Below are positions 48,732-61,220 of a stretch of DNA of 64,000 bases, piece after piece. The DNA is from Membranipora membranacea. Lineage: Eukaryota; Bryozoa; Gymnolaemata; Cheilostomatida; Membraniporidae. Each line of letters opens with the position of its first letter. Positions within the stretch are counted from its first letter, which is position 1. The stretch spans positions 16,003,001 to 16,067,000 of the forward strand of contig OU612066.1 of NCBI GenBank assembly GCA_914767715.1, in the 5' to 3' direction. The notes under the pieces were generated by a model. That model did not search any database. It saw only the letters and a program-made list of their open reading frames with translations, and was not told the DNA's origin. Made by a program: the position numbers and the translations under genes.

Positions 48732-49522
48732 GCCATATTTGCCAAGTATTCTAAGATCAAAAGTGGGAGATTTCAGTTTACAGCAATACTGCTGCTCTAA
48801 GGAAATCAGCGTGTATCTGGATATCTGTGGGGTGTTATTATAGTGCCGAAGTGCTCTTCATGTATTGTATTGTATGTCAAGTTGTGTTTTAAGATCTTGT
48901 AAATAACGTGGAAGAGTGCTTTGTGAGTTGGATCGCAAGATGGTGAGATGGAAATAAGGGAAAAGAGCGAGCTGTTGTTAATGCTTCTATTCTTCTCTAT
49001 TCCACGTTCACAACTGCCAGTTAAAATGATGTGGCAAAAATACATTTAACGATGAATCATCTATTAGTTAGAAATGCTAGGTGCCTGGTCTTTGATTGAA
49101 AAGGAATGGTTACCATAGTAATATCTCATCACTACCAGTGTACTTAAAATGTCAAGTTGGTTTCATTTAGGAAACCAACAATGTCATTTTGCGGATATAA
49201 CACTGCACCGCTTCGCGAGTGCAAATCACCCGAGCAATCCACCCGGGGGTTTTGCCCCATTGACAAAAATAGTGTGAATTTTTATACAACAGGTAAATTT
49301 TTTATCATTATTGAATAGCACAATTCCTTTTAATTTTGTGTGCAAAGACCTTACCAGTAACTCACCAACGAGTGCTTGGATAGTTACTAAAAAAATCTGA
49401 TAGGGCTGTTTTCTCTAAAATCTGGAAGAAATAGTGAGAATTACAAAAAGTGGGAAGTTGGCAAAAGTGGGTGTGGAAATCTGGAGGGTCCCACCTAAAT
49501 AGGAAGACTTGGCAAGTATGGC
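48732..49522. mobile_element. Probable non-autonomous DNA transposon (~790 bp), terminal inverted repeats
   Basis: The left end GGCCATATTTGCCAAGTATT and the right end, read on the other strand, AGCCATACTTGCCAAGTCTT form a ~20-bp imperfect terminal inverted repeat. A GTGGGA motif lies inboard of both. The paralogous region near 40310-40330 lacks this ~790 bp, so it is an insertion. There is no transposase frame. A target duplication is not clear (TCC or CTCC is possible). The superfamily is not identified. Confidence 0.7.
49138..49200. repeat. Imperfect hairpin within the inserted element
   Basis: AAATGTCAAGTTGGTTTC pairs with GAAACCAACAATGTCATTT around a short loop, with one unpaired base. 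It is internal to the inverted-repeat element and probably part of its foldback structure. Confidence 0.5.
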
Positions 49523-50896
49523 TCCAGCCCAGCTCTAACTCAACAACACCTCGGTCCCCCAGGCAAGAGCTGGCACAATTATAGCCATAATATCTCAAAC
49601 TGGTTCTTGAGGAATGGTATATGCTGTGTCTAGGGCGCTTGTTCTTGATGTGACCAGAGTACTGCAGATCAGAATAGTAAAAACAGAATATGGCAGCAAA
49701 AAGCCGAATACCCATACCATGAACAATTATAATATAATGCTCGATTTTTTTCGGCACTCCAAATCCAAAAAATATTCTACACCAATATTTTATATTCCCC
49801 TGATTGTGTAACAATTTACGGTTGGTTTGAGAGGATATGTTATATAGAAATATACAGTTCAGAGTTGATTCATTGACAGGCTGCCACCTAAATTCAGAAA
49901 GTGACCAGAGCACCAGCTTGCAACTTGCATTGTGAAAGTATTCACCAGTGGACTTCTTTGTGGGTAATGTATTCCCTACACTCCGTGTTGAAAGCGGCCC
50001 ATTAGGCCTCGATACAACCCGCAGGGCTGCGCCAGGGAAGGTGCGGTAGGGGCAGCCTTTACACAGCTTTTCTAAGCATTACCCCTCTATATATCTTTGT
50101 GGGCACACAGTTCCCGTCAGTTCCCATCCACTTCTATCACACAAGCTTTCAGCCAATAGGAGTATGACGATTGTCAATTTAGAATATTTATGAAGTTACT
50201 ATCAGGATTACCTTCTCTTGTACAAAAAGAAGACAACGCACTAATAATTATCCCTCCAAAGATCGGTAATTAAATGTGCAAAAAATGGAAGTAAATGCGG
50301 AAGAGTATAAAAATTAATCAGATTAGGACCATGGCAACAATGACAGTGCAATATACAACGCCTAAGCCCTAACTTCATGTAGAGTCATGCACCTAGGCGT
50401 GTCACATACAGTGTATGTGACATTCTCATGGTCAAAAACAATTCAAAAGGATAAAGATTTCAATATCCTAGAATAGAACGTGCCACAAGCAACAAAATAA
50501 ATCAGTAAAGATGATTAAGACGAGAACTGAAGCTGTAAACATGAAGAGTTTTCAGAATAAAACTTTTTATACAGAGATATTCTACAAAATTTAACAAACA
50601 CAAAACAAAAACAGCTATTATGATCTTTACCGGCATCACCCAAGAAGAACTCAAATGTTTATAATAATTGACGATTGCGATGGGCAGAGAAAGCTGTGAA
50701 TGGAGGTATGACAGCAATTTATTTCTGTCTGTCTGCCAAGATGAAAATCTCATTCCGAAGTGAAAACGAACATTGGGTATTAATTAGGGTTTAAAAACAT
50801 AATGAGAAAAACTCATCTTCAAACTTGTACATCTAAACCTCAGATTACAGTTAGAACTCTTTGAGAGGAACAGTAACAGAGTGGAGCATTGGTCAG
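49523..50896. other. Promoter-like block shared with 40330-41600
   Basis: The sequence from CTCTAACTCAACAACACC onward matches 40330 onward (CTCTGACTTAACAACACC) over roughly 700-800 bases and again near the 3' end of copies 3 and 4. No coding exon is seen. It is the continuation of the TRIM tandem unit after the transposon insertion. Confidence 0.55.
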
Positions 50897-53800
50897 TTAT
50901 TCTGTGATCAGCTCATAGCACTGTACAGATGGTCCAATATATTTTGCCACAAGGAGAGTGTCACCATAAATATCCAGATCAGTATGAGTGCAGATCTCTC
51001 CTCTCTGGCCGCAGAGCTCATCTACTTTCTCACCTGGAAAAGATATTTAAACAGTCTGAAGTTTTAGTGAATGTCAGCAATCCTAGGAACTAGTCAATGA
51101 GTAAGGTAGATAGTGCAAATTATGATGATTGGACACCCTGGTGAAACCTATAATATTATCATTAAACTAATCACTCAAGGATTTCCTCAAACAACCACAT
51201 TTGGAAATTCTTTAATTTTCTGAATGGGATGTTTCCAATGCAGTGCGTGGATTGGATGGAGTGCAGCTCCAATCAACAGTTGAGGTTTGAGTTCTAGGCC
51301 TGCCTACCCTAGAAAACTGTCAGATTTTACAATCATGTGACTTTGGACTTCAAATTTGCTATTAATATACCTCAAAGGGCTCTTGGTGCATTACAAAGCT
51401 GATTATAGCACTGGTTTGTGGTACATATATTACTATGGACAAAAAATAGTGGCTCTATTTTGTACTTGCATATAAATTGAGTGTATAAATCATGAATTTA
51501 ATATATAAGCTGAAAATACCTGTGTTGACATCCTGTGTAAAAATATCTCATTTTGACTAGATATCAATTTATATTTCTGTACAATTGTAATGTTGAACCG
51601 AATATTGATACTCAAAAGGTTTACGATGTGATTTTTTACTCAGTGAGTAGAGTACCCACAAAGAATTACTGCTTAAAAGCATCAGGAATATGAAAGAGTA
51701 TTTAAAAAAATCATCGATGACTTGAGTTACTATTACCTGAATTCATGAGGCGACAAAGGCAGACAGTTTACCGGTAACAAAAAACATGTGGTATAACCAT
51801 ACGGTAAAATTACCTGTATCCACATCCAGTATCCATATCTTAGTTTCTTTGTTATGGTTAGTGATGAGTACATATCTGTCCTTGTAGCAGACGACTCCTA
51901 GTGGCTGGTTTACATGTTGAGATGTCCACATCACCTCTCCACTGTCTATGTTCACTCTGTGTACACTGCTTGAACCGTAGTCAGATAAGATAACAGATTC
52001 ATCTCCACATACAGCTAATGCTTTACAGCCGGTTGGCATACCAGGAACTGTGATCTGTTTTATAAACTGACCTTGAAGAGTGTAAACTGTTAGAGAAGCT
52101 CCATCGGGAACGACCACCTTCTCATTTACTACTCTGAGCTTATTAAAGTTATTACTGTTACTGTTATGGGACCAGGACCTCTTTAGTTTACCGTCTAAGT
52201 CGTACACATAAACCTTATTGGTACCATGTGATAACACATATAGCTCATTATTATACACTTGGACACTGGATACCCGGCCACCAAAATTCACAAACTCAGA
52301 CGGTGAGCTGGTATTTACAGGCTCACTGACCCTCATAAGTTTGTTATTACCAAGTCCAGCATAAATGTAATTCTGGTATTTAGTAACAGAGTGGACATAA
52401 TAGGGGAGTTGGACATGTATTGATCAATTTCATAGATGTTGGAGGATTGTTAATGGCTAAGAGAGGCAAAAGCCTCCGAGGTGATTGTAAAATTTCGACA
52501 GCAAGCTGAACATCACCACAATCTGAAAATGTAAACACATTAATCATTCATAGTTTCATACTCCGGAGGAAGCAGCGATCGATTGATAACATTGATTGTC
52601 AAAAGCAATTCATATAGCAAGGGAGAAGTTGGTATAGGAAATTTGGCACTAACTAATGAAAAGCCATCCCTAGGAATTCATCAGCAGAATTTTGATATTT
52701 ACGTTACCTTAAGAAGCTTATACTGTTTGAGTTGAGGTTGTTACTGAGTGATAAAAAATATAAGAATATCATAACTTAAAACACTGAGCAACACTAAGTG
52801 GTGTCTCATTTTGGAGTGGCATTTCAGGTAAGAAAAAAAGTATCAAACCTTTGACAGAGAGCTGGACATGATTAGATGAAGGTTTATATTGAGGGATCTT
52901 CATATTCATCAGTTCATCTATAAGTTTCTCTGTCTCTTTGTATCCACCTGCCACGTCTACCTGGTAAGATATAAGAATAGATAATTAGGTGAGGGGAGAT
53001 CTGAGGGAGGCGGACTTCGTCAACCAACAATCTGTGGGAGCAAAAATAGGTGAGGGGTGGGGTCTGAGAGAGCCTTAGTATGTGAGAAACCAAAACAGGA
53101 ATCATGGTCTATGAAGCCAGTGAAGATAATCCTGGCCATGTGCAATGATTTATTTTATGTTAAATTATTGGAATCTCAAATACTGTGTGAGCTACAGGTG
53201 AAGGTTTCAGTGATATTTTTATCAGGGTATCTTTGGCAATATGAAACAAGATGATAACTGATCCATATAGATATGCTTCATAGTAGCTAGCTACCTCATG
53301 ATAGGTGTAAAGTCTCTTATCTATTCTGGCTACTTGTCTGCTGAGTTTATCAAGCAGGCTCCCGATCTCATCATCCAGAAAACTCGTCACCTCAATCCTT
53401 GATTTATTTCTGAGTTCCATTAGTTTCTCCTCAAGCTCAGCATATTGCTGCATAAGTCCTGCAACCTGAGGGGCAATGTGAAAGGACAACAATCATTCAA
53501 GTATGGTTCTTCTTTTGTTGATTCTATGTTAGGTCTGTGTCAACATATTATATAATAAAAAATTATATAAGCCTCAGATCTCACTTTTCAATTCTTTATT
53601 TTCAGTTCTAGCTTATGAGCTATTCACAGTGGCCAAGTTATTTCTCATAATAGCTGTGTCAAAATGTGAAGATAACAGACAACTGGTCTTACTGATCCAC
53701 CCAGCAAATATTTAAGAGTTATGCTCTTTTGCCCTATATCTAGACAACTCCGTAATCCTGATGCAACTCAACTGGCACAACTTCAACAGACACCAACTTA

Positions 53801-55905
53801 CTAACTGTTTAGTTGGCAAAAAACACCATAAACTGGGAGTTGCCCTCCTTTCCTCAAAAAGGTGGGCTATGGAGTTGCTACAGACCTGTTTATCTCTGGC
53901 GTCATGTAGCTTGTCAACCAATTCTTGAGTTTCTGTATCCCAGTCTGATATGACAGCTGTTAGCTGTTTAGAAATCCCTAACAGGTGCTCTTCTTTATCG
54001 AAAATCCATACTTTCTTACCATTTACCATCTCGATAAGCTTTGCGACCATGTTGGATATTGACCGAAGATCATGCCTGTAACCTAGGGTAAATATTTATC
54101 ATATCAAGCATAGAAAGTGTTATAGACAATGACTTAGACCTTGTATGAAATTTCAAACATGGCTAGGTGTCACTGATGTTTATAGGGTCAAACCATGGTT
54201 AATAGAATTAGAATCTGATATCCATGTTGAAAAGACTTTTGATCAATTTGCCAAACCAATCTCATGACAGGAAAGTATTTGATGAATCTGAAACACGTTA
54301 TCATCTTACTAACCATCGTTGCAGGGATCCAATTGGTCGATACAGTCCCCGCAGAACATTTTGGGACATTTTACACAAATCATAGAGTAGGATTTCTTAG
54401 GATGTTTCTCGCAGTTTCTTGATTCCATCTTTCTGTAATCTCTCTTATACTCATCCATTCTGATACGCATGTGGTCGTCCAGTGCATCATTGTGACTCTA
54501 CAACAGGGAAAACCATCATTGAACTAATTGGCTATTTCTGACTGCAAGATAACCTTGTGACATAGTCATCTCTGCAGCACGTCAATGGTGGCGCTGCTTT
54601 ACATCAAGAAAGACAACTCCAAGACTCCAAGGTTATGAGATAGCAAAGCAAAATAATTCCATTATATTGTTTTTTTCCAATTTAGGTACTCATTTCATGT
54701 GAATTAATTCAGGCCCTCCGCTGCAGACTAACATATGCTGGCTACTAGATCTTCCGGGTATTTGGCATATGATGTGTCTTATAGGAGACATTTACAGTGC
54801 ATGAAAAGTATTGCAGCCTCAGAATACCACGTATAGTAGTACATTGTGAATGTATCAGGTCTGAAGAGTAACCAAAATATTATAAACAAGTCTTGTGGAA
54901 AGTGGAATAGACCAGCAGTGGTATTTCACATACTCTAATCAGTTTTGGTTTGATTATGGTGAGCGTTATTTGTTATATCAGCTACTTCACACCTGAAAAA
55001 TACAGTGAATCGAACAAACTAACCTTTTCATGAGGAGCACAGAATTTTTTTGAACAAATGACACAGTAAATTTGAGCCAGTCTTCTCCTATCCTCTTTTC
55101 TCATACAAACATCACAGCAGAGAAACTTGTCTAGTGGCGCACCTGCTGATGGGATGTCATCTATACATTCATCAAACACAGTTCTAAAACAATGAACATT
55201 AACATTATCACCTTAGCAAACACAACTGTTTATAGTCATTGGTATAAGTTGACATTTCATGGTATTTTATAGGAGTGCCAAAAAAACCACCGATCTACCC
55301 TTGCCCTACCTGTGACAACCCCTACCACCTGTGAGTTGTATCATCTACGAGGCAGGTACTTTCAAAGTCAAGGCAGGTGCTTTCTTGACACCTCTTTTAG
55401 GGCAACAAGCAGTATACCAGTTGAAGTCATAGATTAGAAATTTGTTAGTTTTAATTCATGTGGTTGTATCAGACACTAGGTATTAGTTGCTGATGGTGAT
55501 TCAACTTCTGCCCCAGTTGCTCCATGTAATGAGCACACTTTGAGCACCTATAACACCAAGAGATCGGCGTCTGCAGAGAAATATGAACTCAAGTCACATT
55601 CAACGCCTGGGACACTTGTACGCTGGGTGCCGCAAATAATTGAAACAGCAACTACCCACGTCGATACACTTCAGTCACAAACATGGCTTATGGGCAAAAA
55701 TACAATAATCATGAATAATATAGTAGTAAATAACAAATTACCTGCATAGCTGACATTTTACAATCTCGGTCACTTCAGAGTCTTTGGTCAGACATGTGAC
55801 GCAGTAGATGTGGTTAGGATTACATGGTAGTCGCTTCAGTGCTTCATTTTCGAAGCATAATCCACATTCCAAAAAGGTTTCTTCCTTAGAGTCTGTTGCT
55901 GCCAT
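50897..55905 (-). pseudogene. TRIM-like copy 4: mosaic gene with a frameshift in the propeller exon
   Basis: Exons: 55742-55905, 55024-55183, 54314-54497, 53886-54082, 53295-53465, 52849-52960, 51814-52522, 50897-51033. Exons 1-7 and their introns are almost identical to copy 1, including GARLD/GAPLD-type B-box1. The exon 2 donor is normal here (GTTAGT). Exon 8 (QCYELITE at the C-terminus) is instead copy-3-like. Exon 7 is 709 nt instead of 708: one extra base at about 52415 (GGACATGTAT against GGACAGTAT in copy 1) shifts the frame after the MKLINT motif. In the RING, CPLC has become CQLC; all zinc ligands remain. Without the extra base the model would be a full-length protein of about 610 aa. 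A sequencing or assembly error is possible. Confidence 0.82.
51514..51533 (-). pseudogene. Remnant of copy 4's former propeller exon 3' end
   Basis: GCTGAAAATACCTGTGTTGACATCC on the plus strand corresponds to the copy-3 exon 7 donor region (GCTGAAAGTACCTGTATCGACATCC, near 42131-42155). It stops at 51533, where copy-1-type intron 7 sequence begins. It is the scar of the replaced exon. Confidence 0.75.
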
Positions 55906-56215
55906 TATTCACAGAGCTAAAAAACAAGTGGTACACTTGTGATCGATATTCTAAACAATGTATGCAAGGGCTTTCTTTGATGTTAGTAAGTAAAGCCTTA
56001 CGCGGTAGTCTTATAGTAAGTCTTACCAAGAGTTTAACTCCTTGGTCTTACGTCCAACCTGGAAATAAAATGGAAACAAGTAAAACTTTGGCCTTTAATT
56101 GTAATTACGGCATAAGCATGCTTCTGAGCGAGAAATAAAATGAAATGTATTATCTGGCCACTATAGTATATAGGGTCTTTTGATGCAAAAATGCAGCAAC
56201 GGGCAATATTTACAT
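51533..56215. repeat. 4.7-kb block shared with TRIM copy 1
   Basis: Counterpart of 19646-24350. Introns and upstream flank match almost base for base. Small indels include a short missing AGGCAAACGC-like piece near 55370. Confidence 0.9.
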
Positions 56216-56410
56216 ATACTGTTACTAGTACACTTGCTCTGTGTGCTTTAGTAGTTTCCTTTTTAGTCTGAGCCCTGTCTGTTATTTATCAGCTGGATGA
56301 TGATGAAAGCTTGTCAAGACAGGCTATTTTCAAGCAAAAGTTACCAAAAGATGAATTTTGTCCTACCTTAGCCCAGGCTAGTCCTACCTACTATAGTGCC
56401 TAGTATCAGT

Positions 56411-56686
56411 TGAGCTGTACATGGATTGGACATCTATTTGGTTGTGCTAGCTTTAAAACCCTAAGCTAACAAGTTTTTTTATTATTAACTTATTAAACAA
56501 AGCATCTTCTTTGTTTAACATCTAATATACAACTAACAAAAAGGATGCAGACGAATGATTAAAATAGGCCAATAAAAAGAGCCTTTACAATAATGAAATA
56601 CCAATCAAGTAATAGATAACATAAAGGACTTTCACTTTACAAAGTGAAACTACTAAAGGATAATAACAAAACTGTAATACATAACA
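56411..56686 (-). repeat. 3' LTR of the gypsy element
   Basis: 276 bp, direct repeat of 60945-61220 with one visible difference. In element orientation it starts TGTTATGTAT and ends GTACAGCTCA. Confidence 0.93.
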
Positions 56687-56723
56687 TTCTCCCACGCTAT
56701 ATAAAATTACATCAACAATGATT

Positions 56724-59700
56724 CTAAACAGTCATATCGTAGTCTTTAAGGAAAGTCGGGGGGCGGCGTTGTCTGCGTGGTCTTATCTGTTGAGCTGGTG
56801 TGGCCGCTGGCACCTCAGTAGATTCCTGGCCCTCCACCGCAGTACTGGCAGCGGCACCGGTGACTGCCGAATCTAGTGGGGGAGTTTCTTCTGATTCAGG
56901 TCTCTCGTTAAATGTAGTCTCTGCTGGAATTTGGCCAACCTCCCTATCTACAACAGAAGAAGATGACATGTTATTTCTAAACAGAGATTTGCTTCTATCA
57001 TTGACTTCAAACTCCTTTCCCTCCTCAAAATTATCTAATTCACAGGCCTTAAGCTGGTCTACATGCCTTTTCCAAATTACCAACTCGCCCCTCAGTTCGA
57101 CCTGTATGCTGTAAGTGACAGGTGACATTTTGGCAACTACTACGCCTGATAACCACCCAGGTTTCCTAATGTTTCGATAGTCTCGAGCTCTTACTGGATC
57201 TCCAATAACAAATGCACGGGGATGCTGCACCCCTCCTGATTCTTGAGTGATACGAGCCCTCATATCCGGTCTCACCAAATCAAGCCTAGTGCGAATTCTA
57301 CGGCCCATGAGCATTTCTGAGGGTGTTTGACCAGTCAAAGAATGAGGTGTTGAGCGGTACACTAATAAAAACTCATGCAATCGATGTAGTTTAGAGAACT
57401 TACCGTTGCTCTTCTTTAACCCTCGTTTCAATGTTTTTACAAACCTTTCTGCGGCTCCGTTTGATGATGGATGAAATGGTGCTTAGAATATGCTCTTAAC
57501 TCCATTTTTCTGGAGAAACTTCTGTAATTCCAGGCTAGGAAAAGGTGGTCCGTTGTCTGCAATGATCTCCTCACATAGCCCTTGTCTTGAGAAGACACTT
57601 CTCAGAGCTTCGATGGTGCGCTCCGCATTGGTACCTCTTGACATCAGGATAACCTCTGTCCACTTTGAGAATGCGTCTACCATGACAAAGTAGTAATCTC
57701 CTTCAAACTGTGCGAAGTCTATATGTACCCTTCTCCATGGTCGATCCGGCCAAGCCCATGAGTTGTGGGACAGTTGAGGTGGGCTTTCAGCATTCTGCTG
57801 ACATGGTGAGCATTTCCGTACTTCTGCCTCAATCTCTTTATCAATTTTAGGCCACCAGAAATGAATTCTTGCCAGTGCCTTCATCTTCACAATGCCTTGG
57901 TGACCCTGGTGAAGCTCCTCCAGAAGTTTAAATCTCAGTTTGTTGGGTAAAATAACGCGATTTCCCCACAGAAGGCAGCCATCTTCTATCGTTATTTCAT
58001 TCCTTTTATGATGATAAACTTCCAGTGTTGCTTCAGACACTGCTGGCCAGCCAGTCTTCACACAGTGCATTACTTTGGAAAGTATGGGATCTGTACGAGT
58101 TTGACGTGCAATCTGTCTAGCTGTTACTGGGAGTGAAGCGAGAACTTCAGTATTACACTCTCTAGCTTCCTGTGTCCATTTGATGATCTCGGGATTCGTC
58201 TCCATTTTCTTTAGTGGCAAACGTGACAGTGCATCAGCACAACCATTCTTGCTACCTGGTCTGTGTTGCACCTGGAATGTATATCCCGCTATTCCAATAG
58301 CCCATCTGAGAATCCTTGCAGCTGCAAGGCTGGGGAGCCCCTTTCGAGATCCTAATATATGACATAGTGGTTGATTGTCCGAGTATAATACAAATTTTCT
58401 ACCATATAGATAGTAATGAAACTTCTTGATACCATATATTATGGCTAGAGCTTCTCTGTCAATCTGAGAATAGTTCTTTTCAGCATCAGTCAGAGTACGT
58501 GAGGCAAATGCTATTGGCCTCTCATGTTTGCCTCGTCCATGACTTATTACTGCTCCCAATCCTACTGGAGAAGCATCCACAGCTAGATAAATCTCCTCCT
58601 TAGGGTCATAGTGAGCCAGTACTGTGTCCTCTGTAATTTTTCTCTTGATCCTGTCAAATGAGTGTTGTCTCTCAGCTGTCCACTTCCATCTCTGCTTGTG
58701 CTGAAGTAACTCATTTAGTGGTGCTGCTAAGGTAGACATGTTATCCACAAACTTTCTATACTGGTTTGCCAGGCCTAAAAATGACCTCATTTCTCCCGAG
58801 TTCTTTGGTGCTGGCGCTTCTCTTATTGCCTCTGTTGCGCAAGGATCTTTCCTGATGCCATTCTTATCTACCACATTTCCTAGGTACTGTATTGAAGGCA
58901 TCATGTATTCACATTTGGAGCGTTGCAGCTTGAAACCATACTTGCTAAGACGGCTCAGAACTTCCTCCAGATTGTGTAAATGTTCCTGATCATTCTTTCC
59001 AGTGACAATGATGTCATCAAGATAGCATCCACAATCCAAACCCTGGAGCACTCTGTCCATCACACTTTGAAACAATGATGGTGCTGCTGATATGCCGTAA
59101 GGGACTCTGGTTGGTGCAAACAACCCACAGTGAGTGTTGATAGCCACATAAGCCTGAGAGTCCTCGTCAAGCTCAATCTGCTGGTATGCTTGAGAGAGAT
59201 CTAGCTTAGTAAACTTTTCCCCTCCGTTTAGCTTTGTCAGTAATTCTTCAATGTTTGGCATCGGGTGTTCTGGCACCTTCAGATGCGGATTGATGGTCAC
59301 AGAGTAGTCTCCACATATTCTGTACTTTCCTGATGGCTTCTTCACCGGTACTATTGGAGCTCCCCACTCACTGTAATCAATCCTTGAAAGAATACCTTCT
59401 GACACAAGTCTGTCCAGCTCCTCTTTGATGGGTTCTCTCACTGCATACGGTACTGATCTTGGTTTGAAAATTCGAGGTGTAGCCCCTCCTTTCAGCTCTA
59501 GCTTGACCTTAATATCTTTCACCTTGCCAAGTTGACCATCAAACAAAGTGCTGTACTTGTGTACCAAACGACTAGTTGGGTTATTTTCCTTCAGTGACTT
59601 GATGAACTTCCAGTCTACCTGTATCTTTGCAAGCCAATCACGTCCAAGTAGAGCAGGACCCTTTGACTCTGCAACAATCAAAGGCATATCAGTATAAACA

Positions 59701-60779
59701 GCGTCATGATACTTAACATTTACTTTACATTCCCCAAGAACTTTGATTGGTTGCCCTGTTATCGTTGTAAGGCCTACATCACTTGGTTCCAACTTTTCAA
59801 CACCAAGGGTTTTGAACTGCTTTAGTGATATAACTGACACTGCAGCACCTGTGTCTAGTTCCAAATCTAAAGGTACATCATTTACCCTCATCTGTATCAT
59901 AAATGGGGGTAGGCCTACCCTTTTAGATTCACCAACTTTGCTCACCCTAACTGCATGTAAATGATCATCGTATTCAGATTCTGAGTCTGAACTAGCAACT
60001 GATTGCGTTTGATCCACTTTGTAAACCTTTTGTTTCCTATATTTGTGTTTACTAGTCTTAGGTGTGCCTGTGAAACTTTTCCTCTCTGGACAGTCAGCTT
60101 TGAAATGCCCTTCTTTACCGCAATGGAAACAAGCACGAGAGCTTTTAGTACTCTCTTTATTTCTAAAATCTTTAGATTTCTTACCTGAGAATTGCAGTTT
60201 GTGAATTTCTCCTGTCATGTTGTCCACATGCTTTCTAGCACGCTCGTGTCCTTGAGCTGGATTGAAAGCACCCACTAAGGTGAGGTTTTGTTCACCTAAA
60301 AGTTTTTTCTGGGTATCCCGGTCACGTAGACCAATCACAAACATATCTCTCAGTGCTTCCTCCCTAAATGCTTCAAAACTACATGTCTCTGCTAGTTTTC
60401 TCAAGGCATTTAAAAACTCTGACACGGACTCATCCGCTGTTTGTCTTCTATTATAAAAAACATATCTCTCTGCTATGACTACAGGAGCTGGAGACAGGTG
60501 GCCTTTGACTAGCTTTTGTAAATCATCTAATGATTTGGTGTCTGGTTTGTCTGGGTGACACAGTGTTCTTATCAACGAATAGCACTTTCTGCCTACTCTT
60601 GACAGAAATATAGCCTTACACTTTGGAACATCAGTTTCTTTGGTTTTGTCAACACCATTTGCAATAAAATATTGATCTAGTCTTTCACACCACTCTTCCC
60701 ACAATGTTTTAGCCTGCTCATCATCAAGATCAAACTGATCTATATCACAATACACAGCAGTAGCCATTTTGATTGACAC
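56724..60779 (-). pseudogene. gag-pol: Gypsy gag-pol, single frame with one premature stop
   Basis: One continuous frame of 1352 codons from the ATG at 60779 is interrupted only by a TAA at 57485-57483 (codon 1099). Order: gag; zinc knuckle CFHCGKEGHFKADC (217-230); aspartic protease LDTGAAVSVI (about 308-317); reverse transcriptase with YLDD (586-589); RNase H LAVDASPVGLGAVI (about 732-745); integrase zinc finger H956, H960, C990, C993; catalytic Asp at 1021 and 1075. The third catalytic residue, Glu 1111, lies 12 codons past the stop, with the usual 35-residue spacing from the second Asp. A C-terminal GPY-like/chromo-less tail follows. The fused gag-pol layout and YLDD resemble the K02A2.6-type gypsy lineages common in marine invertebrates. 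The stop removes integrase activity unless read through. Confidence 0.92.
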
Positions 60780-60944
60780 TCACTATCTTACACTAAAGAT
60801 AAGCCTACACAGACTGTATTTTGACTCTAACTAATAGCACTCACCAACAAGTTCCTAGCTCCAAGGAAATGTTGCACCCTGAGTATGCCTGCTAAAAGTT
60901 TCTTCTTGAGCAGTGGGCTTCAAATCACTATATCTCGTCGCCAT

Positions 60945-61220
60945 TGAGCTGTACATGGATTGGACATCTATTTGGTTGTGCTAGCTTTAAAACCCTAAGC
61001 TAACAAGTTTATTTATTATTAACTTATTAAACAAAGCATCTTCTTTGTTTAACATCTAATATACAACTAACAAAAAGGATGCAGACGAATGATTAAAATA
61101 GGCCAATAAAAAGAGCCTTTACAATAATGAAATACCAATCAAGTAATAGATAACATAAAGGACTTTCACTTTACAAAGTGAAACTACTAAAGGATAATAA
61201 CAAAACTGTAATACATAACA
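60945..61220 (-). repeat. 5' LTR of the gypsy element
   Basis: 276 bp, carries the presumed promoter of the element on the minus strand. The 165 bases between it and the start codon hold the putative primer binding site and a short leader. Confidence 0.93.

Larger units (their letters stand above)
56411..61220 (-). mobile_element. Ty3/gypsy LTR retrotransposon, near-intact, TCAGT target duplication
   Basis: The element has two 276-bp LTRs (56411-56686 and 60945-61220) beginning TG and ending CA in element orientation. I see one mismatch between them (T-run versus TTTATTT in the AAGTTT stretch). The host sequence TCAGT lies just before 56411 and again just after 61220, a five-base target duplication. 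Transcription runs right to left. Next to the 5' LTR is a possible primer binding site starting TGGCGACGAG (rc of about 60934-60943). Next to the 3' LTR is the purine-rich GTGGGAGAA. LTR identity implies recent insertion. Confidence 0.93.

Noticed and set aside
56800-57114. 104-codon open frame on the plus strand
   Set aside because: Antisense to the gypsy gag-pol frame; no splice sites or domain of its own.
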